Assembly (NCBI GenBank): GCA_029287875.1
Contig: JARFQH010000055.1
Span: 1-5,584, forward strand
Origin: Desulfobacteraceae bacterium
GTDB taxonomy: Bacteria; Desulfobacterota; Desulfobacteria; Desulfobacterales; SG8-13
Length of the DNA stretch: 5,584 nucleotides
Direction: 5' to 3'
Shown: piece after piece, positions 1 through 5,584 of the stretch
Numbering within the stretch: position 1 is the stretch's first letter
Layout: each line of letters opens with the position of its first letter
Position numbers and translations under genes: made by a program
Notes under the pieces: model-generated
Told to the model about the DNA's origin: nothing
The model's database searches: none
The model's input: the letters and a program-made list of their open reading frames with translations, nothing else

Positions 1-70
1 ACGTATCAGCTGAAAAAGTGATGCCACACATTAACATTTAACGGGGCTCGCCCCACCGACACCGAAAACG

Positions 71-75
71 GGAGA
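71..75 (+). promoter_or_regulatory. Ribosome binding site of the SPFH gene
   Basis: GGAGA lies 10 bases before the ATG at 86, a workable Shine-Dalgarno distance. It supports this start, since the SPFH-type N-terminus follows directly. The rest of the leader (1-70) contains a short GC hairpin (GGGG/CCCC at 43-54 with a CTCG loop). No promoter in it could be called with confidence. Confidence 0.6.
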
Positions 76-85
76 ACACGGCACC

Positions 86-1222
86 ATGGGCACCAACAAC
101 CTCATTTTTCTGGAGAATATCGAATGGTTCGACGAAAGCGGGCAGGAACTCGTTCACCGGATTCCCGAGGAAGGCTCCGGTGAAATCAAATATGGGGCGC
201 AGCTGACGGTAAGGGAAAGCCAGGCCGGCATCTTTTTCTACCGCGGCAAGGCGGTCGGGGCTTTCGGGCCGGGTCGCCACACGCTCAAGACAGCCAACAT
301 TCCGATTCTGACCAAAATCGCCAGCCTGCCCTGGGCCCTGAGAAGCCCACTGCGGGCCGAGGTCTATGTGGTCAATCTGAAAGTCTTCACCAACCTGAAG
401 TGGGGCACCCGGGATCCCGTGGCCTTCAAGGACTCGGAACTGGGGCTGGTGCGGCTGCGGGCTTTCGGCGTTTTCAACCTCCAGGTGGTCCAACCGGTCC
501 TTTTTATCAACACCATGGTCGGCACCAAGGGGATGCTCACAACGACCGAAATCGAAGAGTATCTCAACCGGGTCATCGTGTCGCGTTTCAACGATTTGAT
601 GGGCGACAGCCTCGACTCGATCCTGAACCTGCCCTCCCGTTACGATGCTCTCTCCGAAGGGCTCACCGAACGGTTGAGTTTAGATTTCAGCCACTTCGGG
701 ATTCGATTGACCCACCTGTACATCAACGCCGTCACGCCGCCGCCCGAGGTGCAGCAGGCGATCGACGACCGCAGCCGCATGGGCGCCTTTCAGGACATGA
801 ACAAGCTGATGCAGATGAAGGCGGCCATGGCGATGGAAAAGGCTGCGCAGTCCGAAGGTACATCCGGAGCCGCCGATGGCATGGGTGCCGGTCTCGGCTT
901 GATGCTGCCGGCCATGTTTGCCCAGTACTTCGCCGGCGGACCCGCCCGGCAGCCTGCCGATTCGGATCCTACGATTTCCACCTGTCCGGAATGCCGGCAT
1001 CCGGTTCCCGTCGACGCCAAGTTCTGCCCGCAGTGCGGCCACCAGCAGGTCGTCTTCGATCAGTGCCAGATGTGCAGTAAGAACCTGACACCGGGGACAA
1101 AATTCTGCCCGCGATGCGGCCATGCGGTTGAGGACCGACCCATACCACGCACCTGCACCAAGTGCGGCGCGGAAAACCTGACCGATTCTCTTTATTGCAA
1201 CCAGTGCGGTGATAAACTCTAG
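86..1222 (+). CDS. SPFH-domain protein with three C-terminal zinc ribbons (YdjI-like)
   Basis: A 378-residue protein. Residues about 1-230 resemble the SPFH (band 7-like) domain of the 'virion core protein/YdjI' group: an N-terminal stretch with IEWFDESG, then VRESQAGIFFYRGKAVGAFGPG (family-typical 'bait-like' strands), and the LRAFGVFNLQV strand near 124-134. Residues 231-252 are a Met/Ala/Lys-rich helix. Residues 262-285 form a Gly/Met-rich, moderately hydrophobic linker that is probably not a true membrane span. Three regular CxxC-x10-CxxC zinc ribbons follow: C300/C303/C314/C317, C327/C330/C341/C344 and C357/C360/C371/C374. All twelve cysteines are present. No signal peptide is seen, so a cytoplasmic protein that assembles at the membrane or as an oligomeric scaffold is likely. 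In Bacillus the related YdjI helps hold PspA at the membrane; transferring that role here is inference. The stop overlaps the next gene by 14 bases, implying an operon. An ATG start with a good ribosome binding site supports the N-terminus. Confidence 0.88.
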   Translation: MGTNNLIFLENIEWFDESGQELVHRIPEEGSGEIKYGAQLTVRESQAGIFFYRGKAVGAFGPGRHTLKTANIPILTKIASLPWALRSPLRAEVYVVNLKVFTNLKWGTRDPVAFKDSELGLVRLRAFGVFNLQVVQPVLFINTMVGTKGMLTTTEIEEYLNRVIVSRFNDLMGDSLDSILNLPSRYDALSEGLTERLSLDFSHFGIRLTHLYINAVTPPPEVQQAIDDRSRMGAFQDMNKLMQMKAAMAMEKAAQSEGTSGAADGMGAGLGLMLPAMFAQYFAGGPARQPADSDPTISTCPECRHPVPVDAKFCPQCGHQQVVFDQCQMCSKNLTPGTKFCPRCGHAVEDRPIPRTCTKCGAENLTDSLYCNQCGDKL

Positions 1223-2456
1223 CCTTCTCATTGAACATCGCTGCCCGCAGTGCGGCGCTCCGGCCGTGTTGACGGAAACCGATCGTCTGTTCACCTGCGA
1301 ATTCTGCCGGGTCAAGTCTTATCTGTCGGCCGGCAACGGATTCCGGTATGTGCTGCCGGGCGCTGCACCGCCGGGCAGAGAACTCTTCTATTTTCCTTAC
1401 TGGCGATTCAAGGGCATGCTGTTTTCCTGCGTATTCGACGGTGTGCGCCAAAAATTCATCGACGTCAGCCATCAGGCCGCGATGTCGCGCGATTTTCCGG
1501 TCTCACTCGGTTTCCGGAGCCAGGCCCTCAAGCTGCATTTTTTAACCCCGGAAACAGAGGGGCGGTTTCTGCCCGTTCGTCTTCCAATCGAACAGGTGAT
1601 GAAAACCTTCAAGCAAAGCTTTAATTTATCGCTGCCGAAACCGATTTTCCATCAGGCGGATGTCGGCGAACATCTGAGTCTGATTTACACCCCCTTTTAT
1701 GCGGCCGCCGACCGGCTCTACGATGCCGTCCTGAACGAACCGCTCGGGGAGTCTTTGCCGCAGGATATCGATCAGACTCTTTCCACCGCCGAATCTTCAG
1801 GCTGGCAGCTGAGCTTTCTGTCGACTCTTTGCCCGGCGTGCGGCTGGGATCTGGATGGCCCGCCGGACACGCTCGTGCTGACCTGCCGGAATTGCGATTC
1901 GGCCTGGAAACCGGGAAAGGACCGTTTAGAAAGGCTTAATTTCGGCCAACTTCCGCTGGCAGTCGACAACTGCGATTCGATCCTCTACCTCCCCTTCTGG
2001 CGTGTCCGGACCGCGATTGACGGGATCCAACTCGACTCCTACGCCGATCTGGTCAGAGCCGCCAATTTGCCGATTGTCCCCCGTGCCGCCTGGTGTGACA
2101 TTCCGTTTCACTTCTGGAGCCCGGCATTCAAGATTCGACCCCAGACCTATCTGCCGCTGGCCACAAAGATGACGCTGGCCCAACCGCAGGATCTTCCGGC
2201 AGCGGGTTTGCCCGGCGGTGAACTCCATCCTGTGACGCTGCCGGTTGCAGACGCAGCCGACAGCCTGAAGATCACTTTAGCGGCTTTTGTAAAACCCCGG
2301 AAGGCTCTTTATCCGCAGTTGTCGGCCATTACCGTCGCGCCACAGAGTTATCTCCTGGTTTATGTGCCGTTTCTCCGCAGTCATCACAACCTAACCCAGC
2401 CGTCGTTAAAAGTCAGTATTCTGAAGAACCAGCTTGCACTGGCCGGAAACCTCTAA
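1209..2456 (+). CDS. Two-module zinc-ribbon protein, partner of the SPFH protein
   Basis: A 415-residue protein of no confidently recognised named family. It starts with GTG at 1209, inside the end of the SPFH gene. In-frame stop TGA at 1179-1181 and the lack of another usual start codon before the first zinc ribbon force this choice. No clear Shine-Dalgarno precedes it, so translational coupling is likely. Zinc ribbon 1 is C12/C15/C30/C33; zinc ribbon 2 is C208/C211/C226/C229, both CxxC-x14-CxxC. Each is followed about 50 residues later by a near-identical motif, YFPYWR (61-66) and YLPFWR (260-265), and later by a second aromatic motif, IYTPFY (159-164) and VYVPFL (384-389). The protein thus appears to be two copies of one zinc-ribbon plus beta-rich unit. 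No membrane span or signal peptide is evident. Position and shared zinc-ribbon style suggest a physical partner of the SPFH protein, comparable to zinc-ribbon YdjG beside YdjI in Bacillus. Function is otherwise unknown. Confidence 0.85.
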   Translation: MINSSLLIEHRCPQCGAPAVLTETDRLFTCEFCRVKSYLSAGNGFRYVLPGAAPPGRELFYFPYWRFKGMLFSCVFDGVRQKFIDVSHQAAMSRDFPVSLGFRSQALKLHFLTPETEGRFLPVRLPIEQVMKTFKQSFNLSLPKPIFHQADVGEHLSLIYTPFYAAADRLYDAVLNEPLGESLPQDIDQTLSTAESSGWQLSFLSTLCPACGWDLDGPPDTLVLTCRNCDSAWKPGKDRLERLNFGQLPLAVDNCDSILYLPFWRVRTAIDGIQLDSYADLVRAANLPIVPRAAWCDIPFHFWSPAFKIRPQTYLPLATKMTLAQPQDLPAAGLPGGELHPVTLPVADAADSLKITLAAFVKPRKALYPQLSAITVAPQSYLLVYVPFLRSHHNLTQPSLKVSILKNQLALAGNL

Positions 2457-2489
2457 CCCCGGTGCAGACCTTCGACCGGATCCATATCA

Positions 2490-2700
2490 GTATTCAGGTT
2501 TCGGATTTCAGAATTCAGGGTTTGCTTATATGAAACGTAACGGTACCATACCCAATAGAAAGGTAACGTTTAGAGATACTATCCCGGGTTTTGAGGTATT
2601 CAAAAATCTCAAATTCCAAGCAACAATTTCCAATGAAATCCAAAATTTCAATATTAATGACCCAAACGGGTTTGACATTTTAATCAAGTATTGATGAGAG
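2490..2700. repeat. AT-rich, probably decayed dispersed intergenic repeat
   Basis: GC counted over 2521-2700 is 60 of 180 bases (33%), far below the flanking genes. The left part carries direct repeats ATTCAGGTTT (2492-2501) and ATTCAGGGTTT (2513-2523) with ATTTCAG between them (2505-2511). An imperfect inverted repeat follows: AAACGT (2533-2538) with ACGTTT (2566-2571), and TACC (2544-2547) with GGTA (2562-2565). The right part has the wording CAAATTCCAAGCAACAA... CCAATG... that I associate with dispersed intergenic elements in Desulfobacterota and related genomes, ending in a small GACCCAAACGGGTTTG hairpin (2660-2675). Membership of a repeat family is recalled from knowledge and untested here. 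Only one copy is in the window. Confidence 0.45.
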
Positions 2701-2889
2701 CAGGATGTATCGGTTGACAGAAATGTCGTTATCTTCTACCGTCGATCCGGTAAAGATACCTCTATCAGGCTTATCGATCCATTGCGGATTATTACACTCA
2801 TGGCCCTCGAACCGCCACGGTGCATGAAAACGATGCGCCGCAGCCCGGATGAGCGGTTGAGAAAAGCGGCTGACTGTCTGAGTCGTTTA

Positions 2890-2956
2890 CGGGTGTCTTG
2901 GACCGGACCCAATGCCGATACCGCGTGAAAGGAACACCATTGGGGACAAACACCCG
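2890..2956. repeat. Imperfect inverted repeat, REP/palindrome-like
   Basis: The two ends pair as CGGGTGT (2890-2896) with ACACCCG (2950-2956), then TTG (2898-2900) with CAA (2947-2949) after a one-base bulge, then CCCAATG (2908-2914) with CATTGGG (2938-2944) after an asymmetric internal loop. That gives 17 Watson-Crick pairs around a 23-base apical loop. The right arm, CATTGGGGACAAACACC, resembles the TGGGGACAGACACC-type arms I recall from REP-like palindromes near Y1 (RAYT) transposases in deltaproteobacterial genomes. No transposase is in the window, so this would be an orphan element. It could also be a structured leader of the gene at 3076. Confidence 0.5.
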
Positions 2957-2989
2957 CCCGCCCCCCTTATTTGAAGACGGGACTAGTCC

Positions 2990-3002
2990 GGGCTTAGAGC
3001 CC
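2990..3002. other. Small perfect hairpin upstream of the regulator gene
   Basis: GGGCT (2990-2994) and AGCCC (2998-3002) form a perfect 5-bp stem with a TAG loop. It directly follows the 10-base palindrome GGACTAGTCC (2980-2989), which could be a dyad site for a dimeric regulator. There is no T-run after it, so it is not an intrinsic terminator. A role in control of the gene at 3076 is possible but unproven. Confidence 0.3.
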
Positions 3003-3075
3003 ATTGGCGGTGAGTTTCAGCCGCGACTCGAAATCGGTTTTCCGGGCGGAGGGGCCTACCTTATTTTCGTGTTAA

Positions 3076-4383
3076 ATGACCATTGAACAAGACACCATAC
3101 CGGTGACGACCGGAATCGACTATCTGGACCGGCTGCTCGGCGGGCTCCGTATCGGGGACAATGTCGTGTGGTACGATGACGCCGGCAGTCTCGCCGCCGC
3201 ATTTTATCTCAATTTTATCATGGCCTCCCAGGCCCGGGAAAAGCCTTTGATATATGTCAGCTTCGACCGATCACCGAAGAACCTGCTGGACAAACTGGGT
3301 TCTCTCGGAGACAGTGCCCATCTGACGATCCTGGACTGCTTCACATTCGGCAAGGGTGCCGGCTCGGATGTCTTTTTGAAATTTTATCGCGATGGATCGG
3401 CCGAGCGGGCCTGTCGGATCCTCCGTGTGGCCGACCCCCGCAACGACCATCAGTTCATGGAAGCGGTCTACGGGGCCCACGGCGAATTGGAAGGCGATGT
3501 GCGGTTTGTCTTTGAAAGCCTGACCGGCATGCAGGAACTCTGGGGCGGTGAGGAACATATCGTAAACTTCTACTCTCACTCCTGCCCGCGCCTCTACGAG
3601 TTGAACACGGTCGCTTACTGGATCATCGAAAAACAGGCCCACACGCAACGGCTGCGCGCCCGGATCAATCAGATCGCCCAAGTCGCCATCGATCTTTCCG
3701 TCAAGAGAGGCAAAACGTCGCTGACGATCCTCAAGGCCGAAAAGCGCGCTCTGGAAACGATCAACAAACCCTTTCTTTACTGGTCCAAAGAGCGTGAGGT
3801 GACCTTCGATGCGGAGACGCATGCAGCGGGTCGGATCGATCTGGGTGGACGGCTGAAGGCGGTACGCACCCGGCAGGGCCTGTCGCAAACCGATCTGGCC
3901 AAACTGGTAGGGGTCACCCCCAGTACGATCTCACAGGTCGAAAGCAACATGATCTATCCCTCGCTGCCGGCCCTGTTCAAAATGGCCGAGGTCCTGTCGG
4001 TCGACGTCAGTGCCTTTTTCAAGGACGCCGCCGAAGTCGCCCGTCCGTCGGTTTTTTCGGCCGACGATGCCGTCGCCATCAAATTCCAGAACCTGCCCAA
4101 AGGCAGCCTCTCCGGTATGCGGCTGACCGGCGTCGATTTCGAGGCCAAAGCCGACCCCTACCTGCTCGAAATCCCCGCTCGAACCACCCTTCCTTTCCAT
4201 TTTTTCGTTCACAAAGGCGAAGAGTTCGGCTACGTGCTGGCAGGGGAACTGCAGGTCAAAATCGGCAGCAGCCTTAAGAAATTGAAGGCCGGGGACGTGG
4301 TGTATCTGACGACCGACATCCCGGCCCAGTGGAAAAATACCGGAACGGATACCGCCCGCATGATTTGGGCGAAAATCAAGTGA
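3076..4383 (+). CDS. KaiC-like (degenerate)/XRE helix-turn-helix/cupin fusion regulator
   Basis: A 435-residue three-domain protein. Residues 1-245 match the RecA/KaiC fold: TTGIDYLDRLLGG (11-23) is the classic KaiC-family entry, YVSFDRSPKNLLDKLG (60-75) matches the second strand and helix, FVFESLTGM (144-152) the Walker B strand, and RGKTSLTILKAEKR (211-224) the closing strand. The P-loop, expected at about 33-41, reads YDDAGSLAA with no GK[ST]. Walker B ends in Glu147 instead of Asp, and the usual EE pair is D64-R65, so ATP hydrolysis is unlikely. Residues 256-313 are an XRE-type helix-turn-helix (LKAVRTRQGLSQTDLAKLVGV, TPSTISQVESN). Residues 335-435 are a cupin with H375, H379 and E382 in motif 1; Gln418 occupies the usual His position in motif 2. 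It is most likely a cytoplasmic DNA-binding regulator that senses a small ligand through the cupin and perhaps a nucleotide or partner through the KaiC-like part. A TAA precedes the ATG directly in frame, so the start is fixed; no good ribosome binding site is visible. Targets are unknown. Confidence 0.88.
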   Translation: MTIEQDTIPVTTGIDYLDRLLGGLRIGDNVVWYDDAGSLAAAFYLNFIMASQAREKPLIYVSFDRSPKNLLDKLGSLGDSAHLTILDCFTFGKGAGSDVFLKFYRDGSAERACRILRVADPRNDHQFMEAVYGAHGELEGDVRFVFESLTGMQELWGGEEHIVNFYSHSCPRLYELNTVAYWIIEKQAHTQRLRARINQIAQVAIDLSVKRGKTSLTILKAEKRALETINKPFLYWSKEREVTFDAETHAAGRIDLGGRLKAVRTRQGLSQTDLAKLVGVTPSTISQVESNMIYPSLPALFKMAEVLSVDVSAFFKDAAEVARPSVFSADDAVAIKFQNLPKGSLSGMRLTGVDFEAKADPYLLEIPARTTLPFHFFVHKGEEFGYVLAGELQVKIGSSLKKLKAGDVVYLTTDIPAQWKNTGTDTARMIWAKIK

Positions 4384-4385
4384 GC

Positions 4386-4425
4386 CGGCATAATCACAAG
4401 TTCATATTATCACCAATTAATGCCG
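4386..4425 (+). terminator. Weak stem-loop after the regulator gene
   Basis: CGGCAT (4386-4391) pairs with ATGCCG (4420-4425), extended by AAT (4392-4394) with ATT (4416-4418) across a one-base bulge, around a 21-base loop. It begins right after the stop codon. The following bases (TCTAAAATT) hold no real T-run, so this is at best a weak or factor-assisted terminator. Confidence 0.25.
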
Positions 4426-4465
4426 TCTAAAATTCGATCACGCTTCGGTCTGCCGCCGGTTCAGA

Positions 4466-4492
4466 CCGGCAGAGCCTTCGAGGCCCTGCCGG
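4466..4492 (-). terminator. Strong GC hairpin between convergent genes
   Basis: CCGGCAG (4466-4472) pairs with CTGCCGG (4486-4492), and inside it GCCT (4474-4477) pairs with AGGC (4481-4484) around a TCG loop. The remaining pair (4473/4485) is A-C when read on the plus strand but G-U on the minus strand, so the RNA stem is continuous, about 12 bp, only for the minus-strand transcript. It lies 30 bases after the stop of the glutamate-synthase-like gene. No T-run follows immediately. A second hairpin, GCCGGT/ACCGGC at 4455-4470, overlaps it and cannot form at the same time. Confidence 0.5.
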
Positions 4493-4521
4493 CGCCGGTG
4501 AAATGCACGAACGCAGACGGA

Positions 4522-5584
4522 TCAGGCGTCGATCACCGCCAGGGCCTCTTCTTTGTAAGCATCCATGATGTACGGCAGATTGGTCACGCGCGACGCCTCT
4601 TCGGTCAGAGCGGCCAGGTCCTTGCGGGTGATCAGGTGCGGCCGCCACTTGCGGGCACCCGCCATGAGCTGCTGCAGGCCGACCCGCAGCTTCTCGGCGG
4701 CGCTGTAGAGGCCGATGGCCCCCAACGGAAATTTTTCGATGTCTTTACCGTACTTGGTTCTCAATTCAGCATAGGAGACGAATATCTCTTCCTTGGTGGT
4801 GCCGTATTTCGACACGGTTGACGGCAAGCCGCCGTCTTCGCCTTTCAGCCAGAGGCCGATGTTCTTACCGACCATCCCGGGTATCATCAGCGCCCGTCCC
4901 ATGCACACGGCTTTGCAATAAGGCGCCCCCAGCGCCAGCGACTTGAATATATGGTCTTCTGAAGAAAAACCGCCGGCAAACGCTATATCCGGCACCCAAG
5001 CACCCTTCTTCGCCAGCCGCAGACACAAATCATATGCCATGGAATGCAGGTAGATGGCCGGTATTCCCCATTCACTCATCATACGCCATGGGCTCATTCC
5101 GGTGCCTCCCGGCGCGCCGTCGATCGTCAGCAGGCTGATCTTGGCATCCGACGCCCAGCGGATCGCCATGGCCAGCTCCCGCATCGGATACGCTCCGGTC
5201 TTGAGGGTTATGCGTTTGGCCCCTAACTTACGAACCCGATCGACCTCGCGCATGAAGTCCTCCTGATCGAGAAACCCGACCCGGGAGTGCCGCTCGAATT
5301 CTTTTACGGCGCCGTCTTTATAGGCTTTGACATTAGAGCCGTCCGACGGATCAGGGGTGACCAGGTATCCCCGTTTCTGGAGTTCCAGGGCACGCTCGAT
5401 GGTGTCGACCTTGATTTCACCGCCGATGCACTTGGCGCCCTGCCCCCATTTGAGCTCGATCGTTTCGACCCCTAATTTCTCGATGACATATTCGGCAACG
5501 CCCAGGCGGGTGTCTTCGACGTTCAACTGGACCATGATGTCCCCGAAACCTTCGTGAAAACGCCGGTACTGCTCCACCCGCCGC
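4522..5584 (-). CDS. FMN-binding glutamate-synthase-family protein, 5' end cut by window
   Basis: About 353 residues are visible, ending in ALAVIDA. The frame stays open through the right edge (5578-5584 reads Arg-Arg before the GTG at 5577), so the true start is outside; stand-alone members of this family are about 500 residues. The fragment matches the FMN-binding TIM barrel of GltB/archaeal-type glutamate synthase (COG0069). Counting from the codon at 5577, it has IELKWGQGAKCIGGEIKV (40-57), ITLKTGA (123-129), IDGAPGGTGMSPW (152-164) and IAFAGGFSSEDHIFKSLALGAPY (198-220), the flavin-phosphate-binding part. The equivalent of the 3Fe-4S cysteine cluster of GltB, expected after the LALGA...MGRALMIPGM stretch, is absent: only C221 and C225 are nearby. 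It is presumably a cytoplasmic flavoenzyme, possibly ammonia-transferring with glutamine and 2-oxoglutarate, but the missing cluster leaves its reaction and electron donor uncertain. It is transcribed toward the regulator gene, so the two are not an operon. Confidence 0.88.
   Translation of the reverse strand, partial: RRVEQYRRFHEGFGDIMVQLNVEDTRLGVAEYVIEKLGVETIELKWGQGAKCIGGEIKVDTIERALELQKRGYLVTPDPSDGSNVKAYKDGAVKEFERHSRVGFLDQEDFMREVDRVRKLGAKRITLKTGAYPMRELAMAIRWASDAKISLLTIDGAPGGTGMSPWRMMSEWGIPAIYLHSMAYDLCLRLAKKGAWVPDIAFAGGFSSEDHIFKSLALGAPYCKAVCMGRALMIPGMVGKNIGLWLKGEDGGLPSTVSKYGTTKEEIFVSYAELRTKYGKDIEKFPLGAIGLYSAAEKLRVGLQQLMAGARKWRPHLITRKDLAALTEEASRVTNLPYIMDAYKEEALAVIDA

Larger units (their letters stand above)
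2457..3075. other. Long intergenic region without a convincing gene
   Basis: This 619-base gap separates the zinc-ribbon gene from the KaiC-like/XRE/cupin gene. Open frames in it are short, begin with TTG or sit in low-complexity context, and their translations resemble no protein I know. Contents in order: short direct repeats and an AT-rich block (about 2490-2700); a stretch (2701-2889) in which I see only a lone TTGACA box at 2714-2719 with a poor -10 partner; an imperfect inverted repeat (2890-2956); a C-rich run (2953-2966); the palindrome GGACTAGTCC (2980-2989); and a small hairpin (2990-3002). A GGAGGGG at 3048-3054 is too far (21 bases) from the next ATG to be a normal ribosome binding site. 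Confidence 0.75.

Noticed and set aside
262..499. Frames antisense or out of frame to the SPFH gene
   Set aside because: They are shadows of a well-supported gene with domain-level matches; their translations show no domain.
847..937. Transmembrane helix in the Gly/Met-rich linker of the SPFH protein
   Set aside because: Residues 262-285 are only moderately hydrophobic and small-residue rich, as in soluble YdjI-type linkers; not convincing as a membrane span.
2434..2694. 86-codon plus-strand frame across the AT-rich block
   Set aside because: It begins with TTG inside the previous gene, has no ribosome binding site, and its Asn/Ile/Phe-rich translation simply reflects the AT-rich repeat-like DNA.
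2672..2742. Sigma-70 promoter with TTGACA at 2672-2677 or 2714-2719
   Set aside because: Perfect -35 boxes, but at 16-18 base spacing the -10 candidates are TGAGAG-like and TACCGT, too poor to call; the first also sits in AT-rich repeat-like DNA.
2841..2872. Hairpin CAGCC/GGCTG
   Set aside because: Only five pairs with a 22-base loop; expected by chance in GC-rich DNA.
2798..3004. 68-codon minus-strand frame in the intergenic region
   Set aside because: Covers the inverted repeat and C-rich run; translation shows no domain and looks like non-coding DNA.
2898..3086. 62-codon plus-strand frame just before the regulator
   Set aside because: TTG start inside an inverted repeat arm, Pro/Gly-rich translation without a known pattern, no ribosome binding site; kept only as a remark on the start of the next gene.
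4420..4821. 133-codon plus-strand frame opposite the glutamate-synthase-like gene
   Set aside because: Antisense to a gene with clear FMN-barrel motifs and overlapping the intergenic hairpins; no independent coding signal.

Overview
The window reads as a gene-dense bacterial chromosome segment with coding regions of roughly 60% GC (judged by eye). The protein styles would suit a Desulfobacterota (sulfate-reducer type) genome: an SPFH/zinc-ribbon pair, an XRE-cupin regulator fused to a KaiC-like domain, and a stand-alone FMN-binding glutamate-synthase-like protein. This is an impression from family knowledge. No rRNA or marker gene is present to prove it.

Layout. (1) 86-2456, plus strand: two overlapping genes. 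The first encodes an SPFH-domain protein with three C-terminal zinc ribbons. The second encodes a protein with two zinc ribbons whose two halves look like copies of each other. The 14-base overlap and GTG start suggest coupled translation and a shared complex, broadly like the YdjI/YdjG pair of Bacillus. (2) 2457-3075: a 619-base gap with no convincing gene. It holds an AT-rich block (33% GC over 2521-2700) that looks like a decayed dispersed intergenic repeat, then a long imperfect inverted repeat (2890-2956) and smaller hairpins just upstream of the next gene. (3) 3076-4383, plus strand: a three-part protein with a KaiC/RecA-like N-terminal domain that has lost its Walker A motif, an XRE-type helix-turn-helix, and a C-terminal cupin. 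It is probably a transcriptional regulator. (4) 4384-4521: a convergent intergenic region with a strong hairpin. (5) 4522-5584, minus strand: the C-terminal two thirds or so of an FMN-binding glutamate-synthase-family protein that runs off the right edge.

No CRISPR array, tRNA, rRNA, intact insertion sequence or phage gene was seen. The most unusual items are the KaiC-like/XRE/cupin fusion with degenerate nucleotide-binding motifs, the internally duplicated zinc-ribbon protein beside the SPFH gene, and the structured repeat material at 2490-3010.
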